Source: Planococcus glaciei (GTDB taxonomy: Bacteria; Bacillota; Bacilli; Bacillales_A; Planococcaceae). Taken from it: DNA of 64,000 nt. The position numbers and the translations under genes are program-made. Positions 1-7,360 of this stretch are shown here, in pieces; positions within the stretch are counted from its first letter, which is position 1, and each line of letters begins with the position of its first letter. The stretch covers positions 1 to 64,000 of the forward strand of contig NZ_FNDC01000018.1 of NCBI RefSeq assembly GCF_900099655.1. The letters are read 5' to 3'. The notes below the pieces were generated by a model, which saw only the letters and a program-made list of their open reading frames with translations, was not told the DNA's origin and made no database searches.

Positions 1-147
1 ATCCCGATCTGCAGGGCAGGTTGCCCACGTGTTACTCACCCGTCCGCCGCTAAAGTTGAAGAGCAAGCTCTTCAACTTCCGCTCGACTTGCATGTATTAG
101 GCACGCCGCCAGCGTTCGTCCTGAGCCAGGATCAAACTCTCCATTAT
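1..147 (-). rRNA. rrs: 16S ribosomal RNA, 5' end only (partial)
   Basis: Read on the minus strand this begins a small-subunit rRNA. The universal 27F site AGAGTTTGATCCTGGCTCAG lies at 140 down to 121, followed by the usual ACGAACGCTGGCGGCGTGCC segment, the variable V1 stem (a GAAGTTGAAGAGC / GCTCTTCAACTT hairpin around 50-82) and the conserved GGCGGACGGGTGAGTAACAC stretch. By homology to E. coli numbering (the A of AGAGTTTG is base 8) the mature 5' end is near 147. The gene runs off the left edge, so only about a tenth is present. The V1 stem and the CTGCAGATCGGGAT run resemble Planococcaceae. Confidence 0.97.
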
Positions 148-303
148 AGAGTAGTTGATTGCTCAAATACTTGCTGGCGTCTCGCCACCCCGAAAGGTGC
201 GCGAGTCGCTTGATCTGGCCGAAGCCTGATCAGTAAATTTTGCGCGGGCCGTTTTGCGCGGCCGTTGCTATCTGTTGACGTTTTGCTGTTCAGTTTTCAA
301 GGT
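148..303 (-). promoter_or_regulatory. rrn 5' leader with antitermination/processing box
   Basis: This is the transcribed leader between the rrn promoter and 16S. It contains CCTTGAAAACTGAACAGC at 303-286, a motif typical of Bacillales rrn leaders and spacers, where it is thought to help antitermination or processing. Nearer the gene, two near-identical GC-rich units (tgcgcgggccgttt and tgcgcggccgttg, 241-266) form a short direct repeat. The motif call is from memory of related rrn leaders. Confidence 0.6.
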
Positions 304-360
304 TCATGTTGTGTCGCCGTTATCGTTTATGTTGTTCGTTGTTGCTTGGCGACTTTTATT

Positions 361-425
361 ATATTAAAGCATGTTTATATTCCTGTCAACACATTTGAGA
401 AAGTTTTTTCTAAAGTTCTTTTTTC
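361..425 (-). promoter_or_regulatory. rrn promoter with A-tract UP element
   Basis: A perfect TTGACA -35 box lies at 389-384. TAATAT is at 366-361 after a 17-bp spacer, and an overlapping TATAAT at 363-358 would need a 20-bp spacer. Upstream of the -35 (about 390-425) are three A-tracts in phase, as expected of an UP element on a strong rRNA promoter. The rplGB/rpsL promoter in this window also pairs TTGACA with TAATAT at 17 bp, which supports the 17-bp reading. The rest of the 148-655 gap, about 426-596, is AT-rich and I see no gene in it. Confidence 0.6.
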
Positions 426-596
426 TTTTTTGCTTTCTTTATCGTAACGCTTCTAAAAGCTTGCTGTTATGCGTTTTCACCAGCAACTCAACCTTCATAT
501 TTTTACATTTCATCCTCCTATTTTAACTCCAATTTGTTTTTCTGAAATTTTAATCATTGGCGTATTTATTCAAAGTTCTTTCATTCCCTATCCACT

Positions 597-646
597 AAAA
601 AATCACCTTAGCTTCCTTCTATTAAGAAAGAACCCAAGGTGATTTT
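597..646 (-). terminator. rho-independent terminator after kbaA
   Basis: On the minus strand AATCACCTT pairs with AAGGTGATT, with partial extension inside the loop (TTCTTTC against GAAGGAA), and is followed by TTTTTT. It lies 9 bases past the kbaA stop and separates it from the rrn promoter. Confidence 0.75.
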
Positions 647-655
647 AAAGGAATA

Positions 656-1339
656 TTATTTTTTAGGGTTTGCTTGTGCTGCAGCTCTGCGCGCCGCCCG
701 CCGCTCTTCCAGCTTCTGGCGGTCAATATCAGACTGCTCATTGTATTTTGGCAGCACCAATAGTTGATAGGCATTTACCGCCAGGAATGGAAACAACAAT
801 AAGGTCACCCAGCTGTCGATGTTTCCTGCGTCTACCATCAATGCCGGCAGCCATTCAACCGTCGTAATGACAATCATAAAGAACAAAGCAGAAATGAAAG
901 CCTCTTTGTTTGTCCATTTCGCTTTAAAGTACGCTGTTGTAAATGCTGTTACCAGCAGAATCGCCAACAGGATGCCGTACAGCCAAACCTGTCCGGATGT
1001 TTCTGCGTTCGGACCGAATCGGAACACGATTAAATCCAAAATTACTACTACAATAATCAGCACTTGGACCCAATTCCACAGGCGCAAGGTCCGGAAAATA
1101 TTCATGCCGATCTGATGCACCGTCAAATAAGCGAAAAAGCACAGCTGGCTGATGATGCTCATCGTTAATCCGATAATGACCAGCCAAACAAATGCTGCAA
1201 GGACTTCTCCCCACTCACCGTTTGCTACAGGCTTTGAAAATATATCATTCCAGCGGATGAAGATGCCGAGAATACCGGTTACTGCTCCACCGATTAAAAG
1301 CGCTTTAAAGAAAAATTTAACCCAATTTCGTATAGTCAC
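656..1339 (-). CDS. kbaA: KinB-signalling pathway activation protein KbaA
   Basis: A 227-residue integral membrane protein with about six hydrophobic segments (roughly 10-30, 47-72, 88-108, 117-138, 148-170, 175-197). Similarity to KbaA is recognised from overall sequence style and from position next to salA and an rrn operon, as in Bacillus subtilis. In B. subtilis KbaA helps the sporulation kinase KinB feed the Spo0 phosphorelay. The start is GTG at 1339, preceded by GGAGG about 8 bases upstream. The tail from about 199 is strongly charged (KLEERRAARRAAAQ), which makes the protein longer than the roughly 198-residue B. subtilis homologue. In an apparently asporogenous lineage its role is unclear; it may serve another membrane sensor. 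Confidence 0.8.
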   Translation of the reverse strand: MTIRNWVKFFFKALLIGGAVTGILGIFIRWNDIFSKPVANGEWGEVLAAFVWLVIIGLTMSIISQLCFFAYLTVHQIGMNIFRTLRLWNWVQVLIIVVVILDLIVFRFGPNAETSGQVWLYGILLAILLVTAFTTAYFKAKWTNKEAFISALFFMIVITTVEWLPALMVDAGNIDSWVTLLLFPFLAVNAYQLLVLPKYNEQSDIDRQKLEERRAARRAAAQANPKK

Positions 1340-1375
1340 GTAAATGCCTCCATTGTTTGAAATCCTCTTAAGATT

Positions 1376-1454
1376 GTATCAACCCCCAACCAAAAAATCC
1401 ATTGGCCGCACGTGTTTGATGTGAACAATGCTTGACAGTCGTGACAATTTGTCA
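1376..1454 (-). promoter_or_regulatory. Possible kbaA promoter/operator region
   Basis: TACAAT close to 1380 could be a -10 for kbaA, but no good -35 lies 17 bases upstream. Further up is a perfect 6-1-6 inverted repeat, TGACAATTTGTCA at 1442-1454, overlapping a TTGACA on the minus strand. A second TTGACA sits just beside it on the plus strand. This looks like a repressor site or divergent -35 elements; no factor can be named. Confidence 0.3.
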
Positions 1455-1460
1455 AATATG

Positions 1461-1495
1461 AAAAAATCCCGAAAGCCAAAATCGGCTTTCGGGAT
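1461..1495 (-). terminator. rho-independent terminator after salA
   Basis: A perfect 12-bp stem ATCCCGAAAGCC / GGCTTTCGGGAT with a 6-base loop is followed by TTTTTT on the minus strand, just past the salA stop codon. Confidence 0.9.
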
Positions 1496-1503
1496 CGCTT
1501 TTT

Positions 1504-2565
1504 TTATTTTTTGGCAAACTGAACCAAAATCTGTTCAGCAATTTCGCCGTAAATTTTACCTGTCGGATGATCTTCGAGATATACCGACGGCGCAAAGTCT
1601 GCTTCGTTCCAATCCGGCTGGCCTAAAGGAATCTGGCCAAGCAATGGCACTTGCAGTTCTTCTGCAAGCTTAGGGCCTCCGCCTTGGCCGAATAAATATT
1701 CTTTCTTGCCTGTTTCCTTGCTTTCAAACCAAGACATGTTTTCAATAACCCCTAGAACTTCATGGTCCGTTTGAATAGCCATCGCACCAGCACGAGCTGC
1801 TACGAATGCGGCAGTCGGATGCGGAGTCGTCACGACGATTTCTTTTGAAGCTGGCAGCATCTGGTGGATGTCCAACGCAACGTCGCCTGTTCCTGGCGGC
1901 AAATCGAGAAGAAGATAGTCCAGGTCTCCCCATTCAACGTCGCGGAAGAATTGATCCAACACTTTCCCAAGCATTGGGCCGCGCCATACAACTGGCATAT
2001 TGTCTTCTACAAAGAAGCCCATTGAAATTACTTTCACGCCAAAGCGCTCTACTGGAATAATGGTCTCTCCGCGAACCACAGGCACTTTATCGATTCCCAT
2101 CATATCCGGAACACTAAAGCCGTATATGTCCGCGTCAATCAACCCGACTTTTTTGCCAAGGCGTGCAAGGGCAACAGCCAAGTTGACAGAAACCGTTGAT
2201 TTGCCGACGCCGCCTTTTCCGCTCGCAATCGAAATAAATTCGACTTTATTCAGCGGAGACAGTAGATCCTGTGCTTCCGACTCACTTGCCGTTCCACGGA
2301 ACTGTGCCAAAGTTTCCGGCGCCAATTCTTCAAAGCGGATACCGACAGATCCGGCTCCCGCTCCTTTTAAAATTTCTACCACTTTCATTTGCATTTGCAT
2401 CTGTTCAGGCGTATTCGTTTTGGCAATCGCCAGCTTAACGCTTACGTGATTTTTTTCTTCTTTTATTTTCACAGACGTGATGCCGTTTGTTTCCGTCAGC
2501 GATCTATGTAAAAACGGATCTTGTAACTCTCCGAGTAACTCGCGAACTTGTACTTCAGTCAACAT
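1504..2565 (-). CDS. salA: Mrp/ApbC-family P-loop ATPase, SalA type
   Basis: A 353-residue protein. Residues 1-85 form a MIP18/DUF59-like N-terminal domain. The ParA/Mrp ATPase domain follows, with the deviant Walker A GKGGVGKS at 116-123 and DLPPGTGD at 221-228. Mrp proteins generally carry Fe-S clusters to target proteins. Here the usual CxxC near the C-terminus is absent (residues 275-290 read ENMSWFESKETGKKEY), as I recall for B. subtilis SalA, which instead represses scoC and so affects exoprotease production. ATG at 2565 has GGGAG upstream. It is monocistronic, between its own extended -10 promoter and a terminator. A regulator role is inferred from family and synteny. Confidence 0.88.
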   Translation of the reverse strand: MLTEVQVRELLGELQDPFLHRSLTETNGITSVKIKEEKNHVSVKLAIAKTNTPEQMQMQMKVVEILKGAGAGSVGIRFEELAPETLAQFRGTASESEAQDLLSPLNKVEFISIASGKGGVGKSTVSVNLAVALARLGKKVGLIDADIYGFSVPDMMGIDKVPVVRGETIIPVERFGVKVISMGFFVEDNMPVVWRGPMLGKVLDQFFRDVEWGDLDYLLLDLPPGTGDVALDIHQMLPASKEIVVTTPHPTAAFVAARAGAMAIQTDHEVLGVIENMSWFESKETGKKEYLFGQGGGPKLAEELQVPLLGQIPLGQPDWNEADFAPSVYLEDHPTGKIYGEIAEQILVQFAKK

Positions 2566-2599
2566 ATCCTACACTCCCTATCACTTTTGCTCACCGTAA

Positions 2600-2608
2600 A
2601 TTATATCA
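2600..2608 (-). promoter_or_regulatory. salA promoter, extended -10
   Basis: TGATATAAT on the minus strand is a consensus extended -10 (TGnTATAAT), 35 bases ahead of the salA ATG. The -35 region (ATTTAA) is poor, which is normal for extended -10 promoters. Confidence 0.55.
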
Positions 2609-2644
2609 TAGACCCTTTCATTTTAAATGTATTCTGTCTTCTAA

Positions 2645-2924
2645 ACGAAAAGAGGAAAGAGCCGGTTAGCTTCAGTGTGCAAGAAGCATGAAGTGCCGGA
2701 ACGGTTTTTCATGTCTCGACGCCAGCCCAGCGATGCAACGCTCTTTCATGTCCCGAAGCTAGCGCAGCGATACAGGCACAGAGACAGGAGCAATAAGAAG
2801 TTTGACCAATTGGCGGCGGCGCTCTTTGCCGCACAGCCAGAGCGCCTTATGACCCGATAAGCTGGCTCTTGCAGCTGGACAAGACAAGCGGAAGCATCGC
2901 TGCACGCAAAACTCTCAGGACCAA
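2645..2924 (-). repeat. Relic of GC-rich intergenic repeat, no gene
   Basis: The 400-base rpsI-salA gap holds no convincing gene. Its GC-rich part (about 2690-2900) contains the minus-strand strings CTTGTCCAGCTGCAAG and GGGTCATAAGGCGCTC, which resemble a dispersed noncoding repeat I recall from Bacillales intergenic regions. It also contains two imperfect copies, about 30 bases each with a 37-base period, of a tttcatgtc..cga..gc.agc.cagcgat..ca unit (2707 and 2744). A shorter related piece (CTTGTCTAGCTC) occurs near 7450. In B. subtilis ybaJ, ybaK and cwlD lie here. Confidence 0.4.
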
Positions 2925-2960
2925 AACAAAACCCCTTTTCTCCGGAGAGAAAAGGGGTTT
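2925..2960 (-). terminator. rho-independent terminator after rpsI
   Basis: A perfect 14-bp stem AAACCCCTTTTCTC / GAGAAAAGGGGTTT with a 4-base loop is followed by TTGTTTT. It ends the rplM-rpsI operon. Confidence 0.92.
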
Positions 2961-2968
2961 CTGTAATA

Positions 2969-3361
2969 TTAACGTTTTGAGAACTGTGGTGCACGACGAG
3001 CTGAACGCAAACCTGGTTTCTTACGTTCTTTCATACGTGGGTCACGAGTTAGCAATCCAGCAGATTTCAAAGCTGGACGGAAAGCAGGGTCTACAGTAAG
3101 TAGAGCGCGTGCGATTCCGTGGCGTACTGCTCCAGCTTGACCTGTGAAGCCTCCGCCTCTTACGTTTACAAGCACATCATAGCTTCCTAGAGTTTCAGTA
3201 GCTACTAGTGGTTGTTTGATGATTTGTTCAAGTGTTTCGTATGGAACGTAATCCGATACGTCACGGTTGTTGATTGTAATTGTGCCGTCTCCTGGTACTA
3301 AACGTACGCGAGCTGTAGAGTTTTTACGGCGACCTGTACCAATATATTGAACTTGTGCCAA
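2969..3361 (-). CDS. rpsI: 30S ribosomal protein S9
   Basis: 130 residues, full length, with the family's C-terminal basic tail ([17 protein letters not shown]) that reaches the ribosomal P site. The start is TTG at 3361, since the frame opens TTG GCA CAA GTT and AGGAGG lies 8 bases ahead. It is the second gene of the rplM-rpsI operon, 29 bases after rplM. Confidence 0.97.
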   Translation of the reverse strand: MAQVQYIGTGRRKNSTARVRLVPGDGTITINNRDVSDYVPYETLEQIIKQPLVATETLGSYDVLVNVRGGGFTGQAGAVRHGIARALLTVDPAFRPALKSAGLLTRDPRMKERKKPGLRSARRAPQFSKR

Positions 3362-3390
3362 GGGTGTATCCTCCTCTTATTTACTAATGA

Positions 3391-3828
3391 TTAACCGCGA
3401 AGCGTGTAAGCTTCTGGCTGTTGTGCTTGGTGGTTATGATCTGGTCCAGCGTATACGTGCAATTTTTTGAACTGCTGACGGCCTAAAGTGTTTTTAGGAA
3501 GCATCCCTTTGATAGCCAATTCAAGCATTTTTGTTGGGTAGTTTGTGCGCATTTCAAGAGCTGTACGCTGTTTCAAACCACCTGTGTATTGCGTGTGGCG
3601 GTAGTAGATTTTGTCAGTAAGCTTTTTGCCTGTAAGGTGAATCTTTTCAGCGTTGATGATGATTACGTGATCACCTGTGTCAACGTTTGGTGTGAATGTT
3701 GGTTTGTATTTACCGCGTAAGATTGAAGCGACTTCAGAAGCTAAACGTCCAAGAGTTTGCCCTTCTGCATCGACAACTAACCATTTACGCTCGACTTCGT
3801 GACCTTTAGCCATGAATGTTGTACGCAT
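3391..3828 (-). CDS. rplM: 50S ribosomal protein L13
   Basis: 145 residues, with the family signature [21 protein letters not shown] towards the C-terminus (about 105-125). ATG at 3828 has AGGAGG 9 bases upstream; an in-frame ATG five codons later is less well placed. L13 is an early-assembly 23S-binding protein. It heads an operon with rpsI and lies behind a structured leader likely to give L13 feedback control. Confidence 0.97.
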   Translation of the reverse strand: MRTTFMAKGHEVERKWLVVDAEGQTLGRLASEVASILRGKYKPTFTPNVDTGDHVIIINAEKIHLTGKKLTDKIYYRHTQYTGGLKQRTALEMRTNYPTKMLELAIKGMLPKNTLGRQQFKKLHVYAGPDHNHQAQQPEAYTLRG

Positions 3829-3976
3829 GTATATTGTCCTCCTAAAATATCATCTCTTTTTATAATCATGTTCCAATGTTCCGTTGTTACATGTTCGTTT
3901 CGTTGTTCCGTTTTTTCGTTATCCCATAACACAAATAACCTTCCGGGGCATATCGTGGGGGTAATGAAAATACCAT
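3829..3976 (-). promoter_or_regulatory. L13 leader RNA (autoregulatory element)
   Basis: This is the untranslated region between a good promoter and rplM. It carries the block GATGTATGGTATTTTCATTA, then TGCCCCGGAAGG (about 3932-3943), features I associate with the Bacillota L13 leader family, which binds L13 and represses the operon. Nearer the gene is a run of GGAACAACG/GGAACATTG-like units. A covariance-model match would confirm it. Confidence 0.6.
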
Positions 3977-3981
3977 ACATC

Positions 3982-4010
3982 ATCATATAACGGATGAACT
4001 CGAAAGTCAA
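3982..4010 (-). promoter_or_regulatory. rplM-rpsI promoter
   Basis: TTGACT (4010-4005), a 17-bp spacer and TATGAT (3987-3982) give a near-consensus sigma-A promoter, which places the transcription start near 3975, just ahead of the L13 leader. Confidence 0.75.
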
Positions 4011-4020
4011 GGGTTTTTCC

Positions 4021-4071
4021 AAAAACACCTGGAAAAGTTGTTTCAGCTTTCGTAGGCCACATTTTCCAGGT
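4021..4071 (-). terminator. Terminator overlapping the 3' end of truA
   Basis: On the minus strand ACCTGGAAAA (4071-4062, inside the last codons of truA) pairs perfectly with TTTTCCAGGT (4036-4027), with a 25-base loop, followed by GTTTTTGG. It ends the ecfA1-ecfA2-ecfT-truA unit directly before the rplM promoter. Confidence 0.6.
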
Positions 4072-4786
4072 ATAAGCCGTGGGCTGCTGCGGTTTTCCCC
4101 GCCTTGCTCCGGTCCGCTGCTGCGACGATTCCGGCAAGGTCGGAAGCAGCTCTTCGGCCGGTTCCCACTTCCATCAAAGTACCTGCAATGATGCGCACCA
4201 TATTGTACAGAAAGCCGGATCCTTCAATCACCATATGCAATTCTTCCCCGTGCTCTTCCAGCTCCAGGCGCCGGACAGTGCGGACTTTGTCTACGACACC
4301 GGTATTCGCCGCACAGAAACTTGAAAAATCATGGGTGCCGAGAATCGCTTCTGCCGCTATCCTCATTTGTTCCACATCCGGTCGCTGTTTGACATGCACC
4401 ATGTAGTTGCGGGTAAACGGGCTGATGATCGGGCTGCGGTCCCATTTGTAGCGGTAAGTTTTGCCGCTTGTATGGTAACGCGCATGGAAAGAAGGATCCG
4501 CTTCCGCAATCGCATGCACCCGGATGTCTTCCGGCAGCAGCACATTCAGCGCTTTTAGCCAGCCGCTCAAAGGAATATTGAACGGGCTGTCGAAATGGAT
4601 GACCTGGCCTGTGGCATGTACTTTGGCATCCGTGCGCCCGCTCGCCACGACTTGGACCGTTTCCCCTTTATGGATCGTTTTTAAAACCTTCATCAATTCT
4701 TGCTGGACGGTACGCGAATCCGGCTGGACCTGATAGCCCGCAAACCCGGAACCGTCGTAAGCAATGGTTGCTTTGTATCGTTTCAT
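4043..4786 (-). CDS. truA: tRNA pseudouridine(38-40) synthase TruA
   Basis: 247 residues from ATG 4786; an upstream in-frame ATG at 4834 would lie inside ecfT and lacks a site. AAGGAGAG precedes the chosen start. The catalytic aspartate is D53 in the ASGRTDAKVHA motif of the TruA family. The enzyme isomerises U38-U40 in the anticodon stem-loop of many tRNAs. It starts 10 bases after ecfT, the same arrangement as in B. subtilis. Confidence 0.96.
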   Translation of the reverse strand: MKRYKATIAYDGSGFAGYQVQPDSRTVQQELMKVLKTIHKGETVQVVASGRTDAKVHATGQVIHFDSPFNIPLSGWLKALNVLLPEDIRVHAIAEADPSFHARYHTSGKTYRYKWDRSPIISPFTRNYMVHVKQRPDVEQMRIAAEAILGTHDFSSFCAANTGVVDKVRTVRRLELEEHGEELHMVIEGSGFLYNMVRIIAGTLMEVGTGRRAASDLAGIVAAADRSKAGKTAAAHGLYLENVAYES

Positions 4787-4796
4787 AGTTCTCTCC

Positions 4797-5594
4797 TTAC
4801 GTCCGGAAATACCAGAGCACTGCCGTGAATCCAACCAGCATCAACAAGCTCAGCGTATCTCTCATCCGCCAATCCAGCTGGCGGTAGCGTGTTCTGCCTT
4901 CCCCTCCCCGGTAACCGCGCACTTCCATGGCAGTTGCCAAGTCTTCAGCGCGCTTAAAGGCGCTGACAAACAAAGGAATCAGGAGCGGCACGACCGCTTT
5001 AATCCGCTTCTTCAACGGACCGGAGCCGATATCTGAACCTCTTGCCATTTGCGCTTTCAGGATTTTGCCCGTCTCATCCATCAAAGTCGGAATGAATCGC
5101 AGCGAGATTGACATCATCAGCGCCAATTCATGGACCGGCAGTTTGATGCGTTTAAAAGGCCCAAGAAGCACTTCAATGCCGTCCGTAATCGAAATCGGTG
5201 ACGTCGTCAGCGTTAAAATGCTCGTGATGAACACCAGCACCAGGAAGCGGATTGAGATGAATATCCCTTGCCGAAGCCCCTCTTCGTAAACCTCGACAAA
5301 ACCGAAGCTAAAAAGAAGGTCGCCTCCCTTCGTAAAGAAGATATGCAGCATAAAAGTAAAAATCAACAGAATAAAGACCGGCTTTAAGCCATTCACTAAG
5401 AAATAAAGGCGTATTTTTGATAAAAACACCACAAAAAAGGTAAAAGCCAGCAAGAGCAAATACGTCAGCGTATTATTGGCCACAAAAACAATGGCAATAA
5501 ACAAAAAGACAAACAGAATTTTCGCCCGAGGGTCCATTCGATGGACGAAAGAATCACCTGGAATAAAACGGCCAAATATCATTTTTTCCATCAT
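4797..5594 (-). CDS. ecfT: ECF transporter transmembrane component EcfT
   Basis: 265 residues with about five hydrophobic segments (28-60, 65-85, 100-135 region, and near the C-terminus 245-262). Two Ala-Arg-Gly-type coupling motifs, AQMARGSD (about 182-189) and MEVRGYRGG (about 222-230), are the family's contacts with the two ATPases. It forms the energising core of group II ECF importers, which share this module among several vitamin/metal S components encoded elsewhere. Its ATG overlaps the ecfA2 stop by 4 bases (ATGA), a sign of translational coupling. Confidence 0.95.
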   Translation of the reverse strand: MMEKMIFGRFIPGDSFVHRMDPRAKILFVFLFIAIVFVANNTLTYLLLLAFTFFVVFLSKIRLYFLVNGLKPVFILLIFTFMLHIFFTKGGDLLFSFGFVEVYEEGLRQGIFISIRFLVLVFITSILTLTTSPISITDGIEVLLGPFKRIKLPVHELALMMSISLRFIPTLMDETGKILKAQMARGSDIGSGPLKKRIKAVVPLLIPLFVSAFKRAEDLATAMEVRGYRGGEGRTRYRQLDWRMRDTLSLLMLVGFTAVLWYFRT

Positions 5595-6463
5595 TCAGCT
5601 TCACGTCCTTCCAAAAAAGCAAGGGCCAGATTTTTAGCCAGGGCTTCTTCAGTCAGCGAAATGCTATCCAGTTTTATCCCCATCTTTTCCTCGAATTTCC
5701 GTTGAAGCCGAATTGTCCGCGGCGGCTCCAGGCGGTAATCAAGCAATTGCTCTTCATTTGAAAAAATGTCCTTAGGTTCCCCTGTCGCCACGCATTTGCC
5801 CTGATGCATGATGGCCACTTGATCGGCATATCGGGCAGCATCTTCCATGCTATGGGTAACGAGAACCGTAGTTAAGCCTTTCTTTACGTGAAGCTCATGA
5901 AACAGATCCATGATTTCACGCCGGCCCTTCGGATCCAGTCCGGCTGTCGGTTCATCCAATACCAGTACGTCCGGCTCCATCGCCAGAACACCGGCAATGG
6001 CCACACGGCGCATTTGCCCACCGGATAAATCAAATGGCGATTTTTCTAACACGTCTGCCGGCAATCCCAGTTGTTCCACCAGTTCGTGTGCCCGCCGGCT
6101 TGCTTCTTCTTCAGAAACTCCATAATTCAACGGCCCGAACATGATGTCTTTCAGCACCGTTTCATCAAATAGCTGCTGTTCCGGAAATTGGAAGACAATG
6201 CCGACTTGGCGGCGGATGTCCCGCAAATGCTTGCCTTTTGTCTTGGCATCCACTTGCTGCTCACCAATTACCACCGACCCTTCAGTCGGCTTTAGCAAAG
6301 CGTTCAGATGCTGCAAAACGGTCGATTTCCCCGACCCCGTATGGCCAATGATTGCTGTATACGAGCCGGACGGAATATGAATATTGACATTGTGCAGCGC
6401 CCTTTTTTCAAACGGCGTATTCATGGCATAACTGTATCCTACTTCTTGGAGTAAAATGTCCAT
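5591..6463 (-). CDS. ecfA2: ECF transporter ATPase EcfA2 (EcfA')
   Basis: 290 residues with Walker A GHTGSGKS (40-47), Q-loop QFPEQQ (from 92), ABC signature LSGGQ (146-150) and Walker B LVLDE (167-171). ATG 6463 lies within the last 25 bases of ecfA1 and is served by GGAGG there. Pairs with EcfA1 as a heterodimer below EcfT to power uptake. Confidence 0.95.
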   Translation of the reverse strand: MDILLQEVGYSYAMNTPFEKRALHNVNIHIPSGSYTAIIGHTGSGKSTVLQHLNALLKPTEGSVVIGEQQVDAKTKGKHLRDIRRQVGIVFQFPEQQLFDETVLKDIMFGPLNYGVSEEEASRRAHELVEQLGLPADVLEKSPFDLSGGQMRRVAIAGVLAMEPDVLVLDEPTAGLDPKGRREIMDLFHELHVKKGLTTVLVTHSMEDAARYADQVAIMHQGKCVATGEPKDIFSNEEQLLDYRLEPPRTIRLQRKFEEKMGIKLDSISLTEEALAKNLALAFLEGREAE

Positions 6464-7287
6464 AATTCCTCCACCAGCTCGTCTTCTGTCATATGTTCTC
6501 CTAAAACCTGGACACCCGCTTCTCTCAGCAAATGCGTCATGCGCATCGCAAAAGGCAGATCCAGGCCGAGCGTTGTCAGTTCATTGCCGGTCAGAAATAC
6601 TTCTTCCGGCGTTCCTTCTTTGTGCTTACGGCCCGCATTCATCACAATGATGCGGTCTGCAAGCGCCGCCTCTTCCAAGTCATGGGTAATGGAAATAACC
6701 GTCAGGCCGGTTTCTTCCCGCAATTCACGGATGGTCTCAATTACTTCCATCCGCCCTTGTGGATCGAGCATGGAAGTGGCTTCGTCCAAAATCAACAGCC
6801 GCGGCCGTAAAGCGAGAGCTCCTGCTATGGCCACCCGCTGCTTTTGCCCCCCTGAAAGGTGATGCGGTTCATGGTCAAGGAATTCCTCCATTTTTACTTG
6901 GCGGAGAGATTCTTTCACGCGCACCACCATCTCTTCATGGGGCACTCCGTTGTTCTCCAAAGCAAAAGCGACATCGTCCTGGACGGTAGCCCCTACAAAC
7001 TGGTTGTCCGGATTTTGAAAGACCATCCCCATTTGGGAACGGATATCCCATAAACTTTCTTCGGACATCGTCAGGTTCATCGCTGCCACTTCTCCCGCTT
7101 GCGGAAACAGCAATCCATTCATCAATTTGGCAATGGTCGATTTGCCTGAGCCGTTATGGCCGACTAAAGCAATCCATTCCCCTTCTTCTATTGAAAAGGA
7201 CAGGTCCGCAACTGCGGGCCTTACCGACTGATCGTCCGGCGTATATGTAAATGTCACATCTTTGAATGACATAATAATCGAATTCAT
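6439..7287 (-). CDS. ecfA1: ECF transporter ATPase EcfA1
   Basis: 282 residues with Walker A GHNGSGKS (43-50), Q-loop QNPDNQFVG (from 91), signature LSGGQ (144-148) and Walker B LLILDE (164-169). The QNPDNQ form is typical of EcfA1. ATG 7287 follows AGGAGG by 9 bases; an alternative ATG six codons on has no better site. First gene of the ecf-truA unit. Unlike the arrangement I recall in B. subtilis, it is cut off from rplQ by a terminator and by a further hairpin-terminator. Confidence 0.95.
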   Translation of the reverse strand: MNSIIMSFKDVTFTYTPDDQSVRPAVADLSFSIEEGEWIALVGHNGSGKSTIAKLMNGLLFPQAGEVAAMNLTMSEESLWDIRSQMGMVFQNPDNQFVGATVQDDVAFALENNGVPHEEMVVRVKESLRQVKMEEFLDHEPHHLSGGQKQRVAIAGALALRPRLLILDEATSMLDPQGRMEVIETIRELREETGLTVISITHDLEEAALADRIIVMNAGRKHKEGTPEEVFLTGNELTTLGLDLPFAMRMTHLLREAGVQVLGEHMTEDELVEELWTFYSKK

Positions 7288-7360
7288 CTCAGCTAACCTC
7301 CTCTGTACTGCCTATCTCTACTCTACTCGGTCTAGTAAGCATATGTAAAATGGTAAATAA

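Noticed and set aside
265-447. 60-codon plus-strand frame in the rrn leader/promoter
   Set aside because: It runs antisense through the rRNA promoter, has no ribosome binding site and no recognisable protein features.
490-515. AGGAGG followed by ATG-TAA and a 24-codon frame between kbaA and the rrn promoter
   Set aside because: The spacing is either zero or leads to a start-stop; no recognisable peptide. Probably chance in an AT-rich spacer.
2746-2994. 82-codon minus-strand frame across the rpsI-salA gap
   Set aside because: It overlaps the rpsI 3' end and its terminator, has no good ribosome binding site and looks like noncoding repeat sequence.
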